From Flagellimonas nanhaiensis (lineage in GTDB: Bacteria > Bacteroidota > Bacteroidia > Flavobacteriales > Flavobacteriaceae), in the NCBI RefSeq assembly GCF_003382275.1, contig NZ_QTJX01000001.1:930001-994000 (forward strand): 64,000 nucleotides of DNA, in the 5' to 3' direction. Below, piece by piece: positions 55,369 to 63,012 of this stretch. The notes below the pieces were generated by a model. The model was given only the letters and a program-made list of their open reading frames with translations, did not search any database and was not told where the DNA came from. Each line of letters begins with the position of its first letter. Position 1 is the stretch's first letter. Position numbers and translations under genes: made by a program.

Positions 55369-56577
55369 TTAGAATTCTGGTGTAGAACGGGTGTAGGATA
55401 TAGTACCTCCTTCACTTGTTGGTGTCCATTCAGTAAAGGTCAGTGTGAAAAAGATATCCTCTTCCATTAACCATACTCCAAGTTTTTGACCCACCAAGGC
55501 TTCCATTGATGCATCAGGCGTGACATCGGAAATTAGACCATTCCATACTTGAATGTTATGAATATTTATTATGGATTGAAACCAAATACCGTTATCTAAG
55601 TGAAAGGCAATTGAGGCAATATTATGAAGACTATAAAAATGGGTCTCATCCCCAAGAGTGCCGTAAAGACTGAATTGACTCCATTGGGTGTTGGGGGAGT
55701 CTCCAGAATCCAAAAGGGCAAAGCGAATTCCTTGTGGACCTCCCGTTGAAATAATGTTACCCATATTTTTAATACTTAGAGTGGGTGGCCCCCAAAACTC
55801 CCAAGCTACATCGGATCCAGTATTGGGAACATGTAATGCATCTTGCCCAAAGTTGTCCAACCACCATTGGCGATTATAAAAGTAGTCGTTGTCTTGACGT
55901 GTAAAAACAACCTTTTCGGTAATTTCATCTTGAAATTGAGGATCGGTCCAGTCATCTTGTGCATTTTTTGTAAATACCTTATCTGGTCCCGTCCATATAA
56001 CCCGGTCTTTACCATCACAGTTTTGGTCAATACCATCATTGGGTATATCTTCTGTATTGGGGTGAATCTGGTCATCAGTGTCATCACAGTCTGTGTTGTC
56101 CAATACATAACCCTCTGGAATAATGTCACAAATGGAAATTGTTTGTGATTCATTGGGATTTCCAAAGTCATCTCCGTCCGTGTCGGCATAATAGGTGACC
56201 ATGATATTTGGGTTCTGGTTGGGGTCCACATCATTACAATCGGTATTGTCGGTAACATAACCTTCAGGTTTTGTTTGTCCTGAGCAAAGGGTCTGTGAGT
56301 TCTGCGGATCGCCAAATCCATCCCCATCCTCATCGGCAAAATAGGTAACCTGTTCACAATCTGGAAAGATGTTCTTGTTGTTGTCATCGGGGTCGGTGTT
56401 ATCAAGTACATAGCCTTCTGGCTTTTCACAGGCACTTTGGGACTTGGAGGGATCACCAAAGCCGTCCCTATCCATGTCGGCATGGAAGGTTTTTTCGGTA
56501 CAGTCACCATCCTTGCTACAGCCTACATGCGCTATAAGACCTAAAACGAATAGGCCCATTGTCAATGTTTTTTTCAT
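55369..56577 (-). CDS. MopE-like lipoprotein with metal-binding-type Asp/Cys repeats, copy 2
   Basis: 402-residue lipoprotein from the ATG at 56577 (MKKTLTMGLFVLGLIAHVGC, lipobox AHVGC, Cys20). An upstream in-frame ATG would add 57 residues before the signal peptide and is rejected. Repeats are FHADMDRDGFGDP, YFADEDGDGFGDP and YYADTDGDDFGNP, with TDCNDVDPNQNPN and TDCDDTDDQIHPNTEDIPND. The C-terminal domain parallels copy 1 (VIWTGPDKVFTK to LTLTFTEWTPTSEGGTIS). A 211-bp stretch is identical to copy 1. Function unknown. Confidence 0.85.
   Translation of the reverse strand: MKKTLTMGLFVLGLIAHVGCSKDGDCTEKTFHADMDRDGFGDPSKSQSACEKPEGYVLDNTDPDDNNKNIFPDCEQVTYFADEDGDGFGDPQNSQTLCSGQTKPEGYVTDNTDCNDVDPNQNPNIMVTYYADTDGDDFGNPNESQTISICDIIPEGYVLDNTDCDDTDDQIHPNTEDIPNDGIDQNCDGKDRVIWTGPDKVFTKNAQDDWTDPQFQDEITEKVVFTRQDNDYFYNRQWWLDNFGQDALHVPNTGSDVAWEFWGPPTLSIKNMGNIISTGGPQGIRFALLDSGDSPNTQWSQFSLYGTLGDETHFYSLHNIASIAFHLDNGIWFQSIINIHNIQVWNGLISDVTPDASMEALVGQKLGVWLMEEDIFFTLTFTEWTPTSEGGTISYTRSTPEF
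56099..56309 (-). repeat. 211-bp perfect repeat inside MopE-like copy 2
   Basis: Identical to 53599-53809. It lies in the Asp/Cys-repeat half and covers TDCNDVDPNQNPN through the YYADTDGDDFGNP repeat. The two genes differ much more elsewhere. Confidence 0.95.
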
Positions 56578-56638
56578 GAAGTCGTGTTTTACGTTTATCT
56601 TGAAAAATACCAAGGGAATTGCTGAAGGAGAGCGGGCA

Positions 56639-56669
56639 ATTGACAAGACACAGTTCTGAATTGACGGAT
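56639..56669 (-). promoter_or_regulatory. 21-bp-period direct repeat (LytTR-like), site C
   Basis: ATTGACAAGA (56639-56648) and ATTGACGGAT (56660-56669) on the plus strand, 21 bp apart, 62-92 bp before the start of MopE-like copy 2 and after the leuB terminator. Confidence 0.45.
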
Positions 56670-56703
56670 GCGGGTTGGGAGTTGGTATGGGAGTTAAACC
56701 CAT

Positions 56704-56727
56704 AAAAAAACCCGGACTTTGTCCGGG
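56704..56727 (-). terminator. Terminator after leuB
   Basis: CCCGGAC (56711-56717) and GTCCGGG (56721-56727) form a perfect 7-bp GC-rich stem with a 3-base loop, followed on the minus strand by seven T residues. It ends the leuCDAB operon 44 bp past the leuB stop. Confidence 0.88.
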
Positions 56728-56770
56728 AATTATAAAATAGGAGTGCATCTAGAAGAAGATGCTTTTAATC

Positions 56771-57826
56771 TTAGATGTTTGTGGCCAACCAGTCGCCCAC
56801 CTCACTGGTTTTGTATGCTTTTCCGCCATCGGCAAGATCTTCGGTGACCACACCTTCGGCCAAGGATTTGTTGACCACGGAACGAATAGCTTCTGCTTCT
56901 TCCTTGAGGTCAAAATCCTCGAACATCATGGCTGCGGACAATACGGTGGCCAATGGGTTGGCAATGTCCTTTCCAGCTGCTTGCGGATAGGATCCATGGA
57001 TAGGTTCGTAAAGGGAAACCTCACTTCCAACAGAAGAGGAGGGCATCAATCCCATAGAACCCGAAATAACCGAGGCTTCATCTGTAAGGATATCTCCGAA
57101 TAGGTTGGCAGTGATGATGACGTCATATCCTTTGGGCCATTGGATCAGGCGCATGGCAACCGCATCCACAAATTCGTAGGTCACTTCCACTTCTGGATAT
57201 TCTTTTTCCAAAGCCTGTACGGTTTCTCTCCACAACCGGGAAGCCTCCAATACGTTGGCCTTGTCGACACAACAGAGTTTTTTGCCTCTTTTCAGGGCCA
57301 TCTCAAATCCTTTTCGAGCCAAACGCTCCACCTCAAACCGTTGGTAGGTCATGGTGTCAAAAGCGGTATCACCGCCATCCTTACGGCCTCTATCGCCAAA
57401 ATAGACCCCTCCCGTAAGCTCTCTGAGGATGATTAGGTCGGTGCCCTCAATACGTTCCCGTTTCAATGGGGATTTGTCGATCAGGGAAGGAAAAGTAAAG
57501 GTTGGTCGTACATTGGCAAAAAGCCCCAGTTTTTGACGCATTTTAAGAAGACCTTGCTCTGGACGTACTTTGGCAGATGGGTCATTGTCAAAGCGCGGGT
57601 GTCCAATAGCTCCAAAAAGAACGGCGTCCGCAGCCTGGCAGATATCGTGGGTTTCATCAGGATAAGGTTCTCCAACAGCGTCAATGGCCGCAGCACCGGT
57701 AAGTGCAGGAGTCCATTCTATATTGTGGTTGAATTTTTCGGCAATGGCATTGGATACTTTTACGGCTTGGTCAATTACTTCGGGGCCGATTCCATCCCCG
57801 GCCAAAAGGGCAATTTTTAAATTCAT
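56771..57826 (-). CDS. leuB: 3-isopropylmalate dehydrogenase
   Basis: NAD-dependent enzyme that oxidises and decarboxylates 3-isopropylmalate to the leucine precursor 2-oxoisocaproate. The 351-residue protein starts IALLAGDGIGPEVIDQAVKV and has the substrate motifs RELTGGVYFGDRGR, the catalytic-Tyr region and Lys in the KANVLEASRLW helix, DAVAMRLIQWP, the metal-binding Asp region NLFGDILTDEASVISGSMG and the NAD-binding GSYPQAAGKDIANPLATVLS. Last gene of leuCDAB, followed by a strong terminator. Confidence 0.97.
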   Translation of the reverse strand: MNLKIALLAGDGIGPEVIDQAVKVSNAIAEKFNHNIEWTPALTGAAAIDAVGEPYPDETHDICQAADAVLFGAIGHPRFDNDPSAKVRPEQGLLKMRQKLGLFANVRPTFTFPSLIDKSPLKRERIEGTDLIILRELTGGVYFGDRGRKDGGDTAFDTMTYQRFEVERLARKGFEMALKRGKKLCCVDKANVLEASRLWRETVQALEKEYPEVEVTYEFVDAVAMRLIQWPKGYDVIITANLFGDILTDEASVISGSMGLMPSSSVGSEVSLYEPIHGSYPQAAGKDIANPLATVLSAAMMFEDFDLKEEAEAIRSVVNKSLAEGVVTEDLADGGKAYKTSEVGDWLATNI

Positions 57827-57844
57827 GTATTATTTTTTTCTATA

Positions 57845-59362
57845 TCAAACTAAATTGAGCATTTTTTCGGTTGCCTTTATGGCAGAAACGGTTTGGTCAG
57901 AGTCCAACCCGCGGGTGGTAAAATCTTTTTCATGGGTTTGCCAAGTGATTACGGTTTCGCATAAAGCGTCCGAGTTACTCCCTGGGGGAATACGAACTGC
58001 ATAGTCTATCAGCTTGGGCAATTCCCTGTTTTCTTTTTTGTAGACTTTTCTTAGCGCATTGATAAAGGCATCAAACTGTCCATCGCCTTGCGCATTTTCC
58101 TCATACGTCTTTCCTTCAATTTCTATGGATAGGGTAGTAGAGGGTTTTAAACCTTTGGAGTGCGTCAATACATAGGATTTTACAAAAACTCGTTGTTGCA
58201 ATCGGTCGGTATCCAGCACATCTGAGATGATGTAAGGGAGATCATCCTTGGTGACCCGTTCCTTTTTATCGCCTAGTTCAATAATACGCTCCGTAACCTT
58301 TTTCAGTTCCTCTTCATTCAATGTCAATCCCAACTCCTGAAGGTTCTTCTGAATATTGGCTTTTCCTGATGTTTTGCCTAAGGCATATTCGCGTTTTCTT
58401 CCAAATCGTTCCGGAAGCAAGTCATTAAAGTAAAGATTCTTTTTGCTATCTCCATCAGCATGTATTCCAGCAGTTTGAGTAAAAACATTTCCTCCTACAA
58501 TTGGTTTGTTGTCTGGAATGCCAAAACCTGTAAATGCGGAGACCAATTTGCTTACTTTATACAAAGAAGATTCTTTTACTCCGATAGAGATTTCAGGTAA
58601 AAAATCATTTATTACTGCAGCCACACTGGCCAGTGGGGCATTACCGGCCCTTTCACCCATACCATTGACGGTTAGGTGCAAACCATGACATCCTGCCCGA
58701 AGGGCTTCCATGACATTAGCGACGCTTAAATCGTAGTCATTATGCCCGTGGAAGTCAAAATGGGTATCTGGATAGCGTTCCACAATTAATTTAATGAACT
58801 CTCCAGCTTCAAAATGTGTAAGGATACCTAAGGTATCTGGTAATAAGATTCGTTTTATTGGCTGCGTTGTAAGAAAATCTAGAAACTGCAAAACATACTC
58901 GCGGGAATTTCGCATACCATTGCTCCAGTCTTCCAAATAGACATTGGTTTCAATCCCCAACTTTTGAGCCTTGGCAACTACGGTTTCAATATCCTTGAAA
59001 TGTTGCTCCGGGGTTTTCTTTAACTGATGGGTCAAATGGTTTAGGGAGCCTTTTGTCAATAGGTTCTGGACCTTGGCGCCAGCTTTTTGCATCCAATCCA
59101 AGGAAACCCCACCGTCAACAAACGTCAATACTTCAACCTTGGAGAGATAACCTTCAGAAGCAGCCCAGTCCGTAATATTTTTGACAGCTTGAAATTCCCC
59201 TTCGGAGACCCTTGCAGAGGCCACTTCAATGCGGTCAACTTTCAGCTCCTCCAAAAGAAGTTTGGCCAGGGTAAGCTTTTCCGAGGCAGAAAAAGATACT
59301 CCTGATGTTTGTTCCCCATCGCGTAGGGTAGTGTCCATTATTTCAATGGTTCTTTTCTTCAT
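57845..59362 (-). CDS. leuA: 2-isopropylmalate/citramalate synthase with regulatory domain
   Basis: Acetyl-CoA-dependent Claisen enzyme of 505 residues. The catalytic TIM barrel has TTLRDGEQTSG (Arg14-Asp15), the metal-binding HxH in HFDFHGHNDYDLSVANV and Asn in NGMGERAGNAPLAS. The C-terminal dimerisation/regulatory domain (about 385-500) includes SIEIEGKTYEENAQGDGQFD and would bind leucine or isoleucine as feedback inhibitor. Context between leuD and leuB argues for isopropylmalate synthase; citramalate synthase is a close alternative within this sequence type, and the presence of ilvA makes a second route to isoleucine unnecessary. Confidence 0.82.
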   Translation of the reverse strand: MKKRTIEIMDTTLRDGEQTSGVSFSASEKLTLAKLLLEELKVDRIEVASARVSEGEFQAVKNITDWAASEGYLSKVEVLTFVDGGVSLDWMQKAGAKVQNLLTKGSLNHLTHQLKKTPEQHFKDIETVVAKAQKLGIETNVYLEDWSNGMRNSREYVLQFLDFLTTQPIKRILLPDTLGILTHFEAGEFIKLIVERYPDTHFDFHGHNDYDLSVANVMEALRAGCHGLHLTVNGMGERAGNAPLASVAAVINDFLPEISIGVKESSLYKVSKLVSAFTGFGIPDNKPIVGGNVFTQTAGIHADGDSKKNLYFNDLLPERFGRKREYALGKTSGKANIQKNLQELGLTLNEEELKKVTERIIELGDKKERVTKDDLPYIISDVLDTDRLQQRVFVKSYVLTHSKGLKPSTTLSIEIEGKTYEENAQGDGQFDAFINALRKVYKKENRELPKLIDYAVRIPPGSNSDALCETVITWQTHEKDFTTRGLDSDQTVSAIKATEKMLNLV

Positions 59363-59402
59363 TCCCGGAGATTATAGCGTTGCTCTTTGGATTGAACAGG
59401 AA

Positions 59403-59999
59403 TTATAGTGGTGTTTTTTGACCAAACACCTCAATATCTTTTTTTATGTTCAACAAATAATCGATATCATCAAACCCGTTAAGCATGTTTTCCTTTTTAT
59501 ACCCATTGATGTTGAAGGTTTCGCTTTCGCCAGTGGCCAAGATGGTAATGGTTTGTTCGGGCAAGCTGATTTCCAACTCGGTTTTGGGGTCTTTCTCAAT
59601 TGCCTTGAAAATCTTATCCAAAAAATCGGCACTTACTTGAACCGGAAGAACTCCAATGTTCAAACAGTTGTTTCGGAAGATATCGGCAAAAAAACTGGAG
59701 ACCACACAACGGAAACCGTAATCATAAACTGCCCAGGCAGCATGTTCCCTAGAGGAACCGGAACCAAAGTTTTTCCCTCCAACCAATATTTTTCCGCTGT
59801 AAATGGGATTGTTCAAAACAAAATGCTCTTTTGGAGTGTTGTCTGAATTGTACCTCCAATCCCTAAATAGATTATCCCCAAAGCCCTTACGTTCTGTGGC
59901 TTTAAGAAATCGTGCCGGTATAATCTGGTCGGTATCCACATTCTCAATTGGAAGTGGGACCGCAGAGCTTTTTAGTATGTTGAATTTATCGTATGCCAT
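59403..59999 (-). CDS. leuD: 3-isopropylmalate dehydratase small subunit
   Basis: Swivel subunit of isopropylmalate isomerase (198 residues). Hallmarks are the N-terminal PLPIENVDTDQIIPARFLK, the substrate-recognition NFGSGSSREHAAWAVYDYGF and SSFFADIFRNNCLNIGVLPV. It assembles with the large subunit LeuC encoded 20 bp upstream. leuA follows 40 bp later. Confidence 0.97.
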   Translation of the reverse strand: MAYDKFNILKSSAVPLPIENVDTDQIIPARFLKATERKGFGDNLFRDWRYNSDNTPKEHFVLNNPIYSGKILVGGKNFGSGSSREHAAWAVYDYGFRCVVSSFFADIFRNNCLNIGVLPVQVSADFLDKIFKAIEKDPKTELEISLPEQTITILATGESETFNINGYKKENMLNGFDDIDYLLNIKKDIEVFGQKTPL

Positions 60000-60019
60000 T
60001 TTCTTGTATTCTTTAATTT

Positions 60020-61429
60020 TTATGCTACCACTTCTTCCATTAATTCCCTAGGGTCGGTCACTTTTCCAGTAACCGCAGCTGCAGCTGCTACTAACGGACT
60101 TGCCAATAAGGTTCTGGCCCCAGGTCCTTGACGCCCCTCAAAATTTCTATTTGAGGTACTCACGGCGTATTTGCCTGCTGGAATTTTATCATCGTTCATG
60201 GCCAAACAAGCAGAACAGCCAGGCTCCCTAAGTTCAAAGCCAGCCTCATGTAAAATGTCGAGGATCCCTTCCTCTTTTATAGCTTCTTCTACCTTGTGGG
60301 AGCCAGGAACCAACCATGCGGTAACGTTTTGAGCCTTTTTTCTTCCTTTGATTACGGAAGCAAATGCCCTAAAGTCCTCAATTCTTCCGTTGGTGCAACT
60401 TCCTAGGAACACAAAATCAATAGGTTTTCCAATCATAGTCTCTCCTTCGTTGAAGTCCATATAATCCAATGATTTCTTATAGGTAGCATTTCCTCCTTCC
60501 ACAGCATCAGCCAAAGGAATGTTATTCTGAATCCCCATTCCCATTCCAGGATTGGTCCCATAAGTGATCATGGGCTCTATTTCTGAAGCATCAAAGGAAA
60601 TTTCCTGGTCAAATACGGCGTTTTCATCAGAGTAAAGGGTTTTCCAATATTCCATGGCTTTGTCCCAATCAGCACCTTTAGGTGCATACTCGCGGCCCTT
60701 AACGTAGTCAAATGTTTTCTCGTCCGGAGCAATCATACCACCGCGGGCACCCATTTCAATGCTCAGGTTGCATACGGTCATCCTGCCTTCCATGGACATA
60801 GCTTTAAAAACATCACCCGCATACTCTACAAAATATCCAGTAGCTCCAGAGGTGGTCAACTTGGAAATAATAAAGAGTGCAACATCTTTTGGGGTAACTC
60901 CTGTGCTTAGACTCCCATTTATATTGATGCGCATCTTTTTGGGTTTAGGTTGCATGATGCACTGCGTGGAAAGTACCATTTCCACTTCACTGGTGCCAAT
61001 TCCAAATGCAATGGCTCCAAAAGCGCCATGGGTGGAGGTATGTGAATCTCCGCATACTATGGTGGCTCCGGGAACAGTAATTCCGTTCTCTGGTCCTATG
61101 ACATGGACAATACCATTTTTCTCATGCCCAAGACCCCAATATGGAATACCGTGTGCCTTGGAATTTTCTTCCAAAGCCTTCAACTGATTTGCGGACAACT
61201 CATCCTTTACAGGTAAATGTTGATTTAGGGTAGGAGTATTATGATCTGCAGTGGCAAAGGTCCTTTCAGGATAAAGCACCTTGATGCCTCTGTTCTTGAG
61301 TCCCAGAAAAGCAACAGGACTGGTCACTTCGTGCACCAAATGCCTATCTATAAAAAGCACATCGGGTCCGTCTTCAATATGTTGAACAACATGGGAATCC
61401 CAAACTTTATCAAAGAGTGTCTTGCTCAT
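60020..61429 (-). CDS. leuC: 3-isopropylmalate dehydratase large subunit
   Basis: Aconitase-family [4Fe-4S] enzyme that isomerises 2- to 3-isopropylmalate. From the ATG at 61429 it has 469 residues, the normal family length ([15 protein letters not shown]). A longer open frame upstream adds 47 residues without family resemblance. The cluster ligands are in [13 protein letters not shown] and GCSACLAMN; the [15 protein letters not shown] motif is intact. First gene of leuCDAB. Confidence 0.97.
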   Translation of the reverse strand: MSKTLFDKVWDSHVVQHIEDGPDVLFIDRHLVHEVTSPVAFLGLKNRGIKVLYPERTFATADHNTPTLNQHLPVKDELSANQLKALEENSKAHGIPYWGLGHEKNGIVHVIGPENGITVPGATIVCGDSHTSTHGAFGAIAFGIGTSEVEMVLSTQCIMQPKPKKMRININGSLSTGVTPKDVALFIISKLTTSGATGYFVEYAGDVFKAMSMEGRMTVCNLSIEMGARGGMIAPDEKTFDYVKGREYAPKGADWDKAMEYWKTLYSDENAVFDQEISFDASEIEPMITYGTNPGMGMGIQNNIPLADAVEGGNATYKKSLDYMDFNEGETMIGKPIDFVFLGSCTNGRIEDFRAFASVIKGRKKAQNVTAWLVPGSHKVEEAIKEEGILDILHEAGFELREPGCSACLAMNDDKIPAGKYAVSTSNRNFEGRQGPGARTLLASPLVAAAAAVTGKVTDPRELMEEVVA

Positions 61430-61511
61430 TATTTCTTGAATGTTTTTTAAGCGGATAAATTTAAAGCATGGAATAATTCCGTGTGAAAAATTGCGTGTAA
61501 AATTACGATGT

Positions 61512-61598
61512 TCAAGACGCTTTTTGATGAGTAGAACAGGGTTCAATGGCAGCTCTTGAATATTTGGCACAAAAAGAATTACAATTGTTAATTATCAT
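61512..61598 (-). CDS. Candidate short upstream open frame in the leuC leader
   Basis: A 28-codon frame starts MIINNCNSF and ends [19 protein letters not shown], stopping 83 bp before the leuC start. It is rich in Cys and lacks leucine control codons, and no terminator follows, so it is not an attenuator like that of ilv. It could be chance. The same DNA in the leuC frame encodes a Leu-rich stretch. The remaining 415-bp gap 61430-61844 holds the divergent promoters of leuC and the DUF2911 gene; I see no other gene in it. Confidence 0.25.
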   Translation of the reverse strand: MIINNCNSFCAKYSRAAIEPCSTHQKAS

Positions 61599-61844
61599 AC
61601 TGAGGTAATATGCGAGTATTAGATTTTTCTTGGAAGTAAGCTCTTACCCGAAGAGTTTTTACCACTCTAATGAATTAAATACCCCTATTTACCTATTGGT
61701 TTTTAGGGGTTTAAATGTAAATACCTGAATTTTAACATGTTTCATTCTGTTTTAACATTGTTGTAACGCTATGGGAGCCGTGAACTTTCTACTTTAGGCA
61801 CTCAACCTAGAAAGTTTATTCATTAACAAATCAAAAACGAACAA

Positions 61845-62957
61845 ATGAAAAAAAGCTACTCGGTCATTTCGACCATGATTCTCATTGCAATACTATGCGT
61901 TTCCACCAGTTCCTATTCCCAGTTGACATTTTTGCCTCGAGGTAGTCAAATGGCGAAGGTTTCGCAGCGAATTGGCAATACAGATGTTACCATTATCTAT
62001 TCACGTCCCAGTGTTAACGACCGTGAAATTTGGGGTGCTTTGGTGCCTTATGGTATGAACAACCTTGGCTTTGGAACCGCAACTGAATCTCCCTGGAGGG
62101 CGGGAGCAAATGAGAATACTATTTTCAAAACTTCGGATGCCCTTACCATTGGTGGCAAAACATTACCTGCGGGAAAGTATGGTTTGCATATGATCGTCAA
62201 TGAGGACAATACGGCAACGATAATTTTCTCTAAAAATCACGATGCATGGGGAAGCTACTTCTACGACCCAAAAGACGATGCCCTACGGGTAGATGTTGAG
62301 ACCAAAGAGGGCGCGCATGTAGAGCAGCTCACCTATATGTTCAACGAAGTAGATGCCACATCTGCTGTTGTTTCTTTGAGTTGGGAAAAGAAGCAGATTC
62401 CCTTTAAAGTAGAAACTGATGTCACCAATAATATATTGGCCGATATCCGTCAAAAATTGCAGACTTCACCAGGATTTAGTAGACAAACCTGGGAGCAGGC
62501 CGCAAATTATGCATTGAACAATGATGGTGACCTGGATGAGGCCATGGGATGGATTGATGCAGCAATAGCTGGACAGTTTTTCAGTCAAAAAACATTCAAC
62601 AATTTGAGCATTAAGTCGCGTATTTTGGCTAAACAAGGCAAAACGGCAGAAGCTGATGCTTTAATGCAGGAGGCTATGCCACTTGGAACTGTTTTTGAAG
62701 TCCATGGATATGGTAGACAACTAATTGGACAAGGAAACGCGGACAAAGCCTTGGAGGTCTTTAAATGGAATGAAAAGAACCACAAGGGAACATGGCCAGT
62801 ACATTATGGTCTGGCCAGAGGATATTCCGCTAAGGGAGATCACAAATCTACCGTTAAACATTTAAAGATTGCACTGCAAAATGCCCCGGCGCAGGCCAAC
62901 CGAGATAGGGTACAGGCCAATATTGAAAAAGCCGAAAAAGGAGAAGGAATCAACTAA
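61845..62957 (+). CDS. Secreted DUF2911 protein with C-terminal TPR-like repeats
   Basis: 370-residue exported protein with signal peptide (MKKSYSVISTMILIAILCV to SYSQ). Residues 25-195 match the DUF2911 domain: PRGSQMAKVSQRIGNTDVTI, YSRPSVNDREIWGALVPYG, WRAGANENTIFKTSDALTIG and LPAGKYGLHMIV. The C-terminal region (about 210-365) is helical with TPR-like repeats such as GKTAEADALMQEAMPLG and GNADKALEVFKW. It is common in Bacteroidota; the function is unknown. It is divergent from leuC and ends before a strong hairpin. Confidence 0.88.
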   Translation: MKKSYSVISTMILIAILCVSTSSYSQLTFLPRGSQMAKVSQRIGNTDVTIIYSRPSVNDREIWGALVPYGMNNLGFGTATESPWRAGANENTIFKTSDALTIGGKTLPAGKYGLHMIVNEDNTATIIFSKNHDAWGSYFYDPKDDALRVDVETKEGAHVEQLTYMFNEVDATSAVVSLSWEKKQIPFKVETDVTNNILADIRQKLQTSPGFSRQTWEQAANYALNNDGDLDEAMGWIDAAIAGQFFSQKTFNNLSIKSRILAKQGKTAEADALMQEAMPLGTVFEVHGYGRQLIGQGNADKALEVFKWNEKNHKGTWPVHYGLARGYSAKGDHKSTVKHLKIALQNAPAQANRDRVQANIEKAEKGEGIN

Positions 62958-62983
62958 ACCTAGTATATCATTAACATTTTTGG

Positions 62984-63007
62984 AATGCCCGGCGAAAGCT
63001 GGGCATT
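62984..63007 (+). terminator. Terminator after the DUF2911 gene
   Basis: AATGCCCGGC (62984-62993) and GCTGGGCATT (62998-63007) form a 10-bp stem with one G-T pair and a GAAA tetraloop, followed by TTCTTTT. It separates the convergent DUF2911 and recG genes. Confidence 0.85.
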
Positions 63008-63012
63008 TTCTT

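Noticed and set aside
53500..56500. Regularly repeated DNA that might suggest a CRISPR array
   Set aside because: The repeats are in-frame protein repeats of two paralogous lipoprotein genes, have irregular spacing and no constant-length spacers, and no cas genes are near.
55806..56510. A 234-codon alternative-frame ORF overlapping MopE-like copy 2
   Set aside because: It is the shifted reading of the repeated Asp/Cys coding DNA; a similar one occurs in copy 1 (53528-54019). The frame with lipobox and repeats is the real one.
56578..56748. 57-residue N-terminal extension of MopE-like copy 2
   Set aside because: It would bury the lipoprotein signal peptide and overlaps the leuB terminator and the direct-repeat site.
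61430..61570. 47-residue N-terminal extension of leuC
   Set aside because: It starts with GTG, lacks family resemblance and would make LeuC longer than usual; the ATG at 61429 gives the normal length.
61681..61710. Inverted repeat ACCCCTA/TAGGGGT upstream of leuC
   Set aside because: Considered as terminator or attenuator for leuC; there is no T-run on either strand directly after the stem and no leader with leucine codons ends before it.
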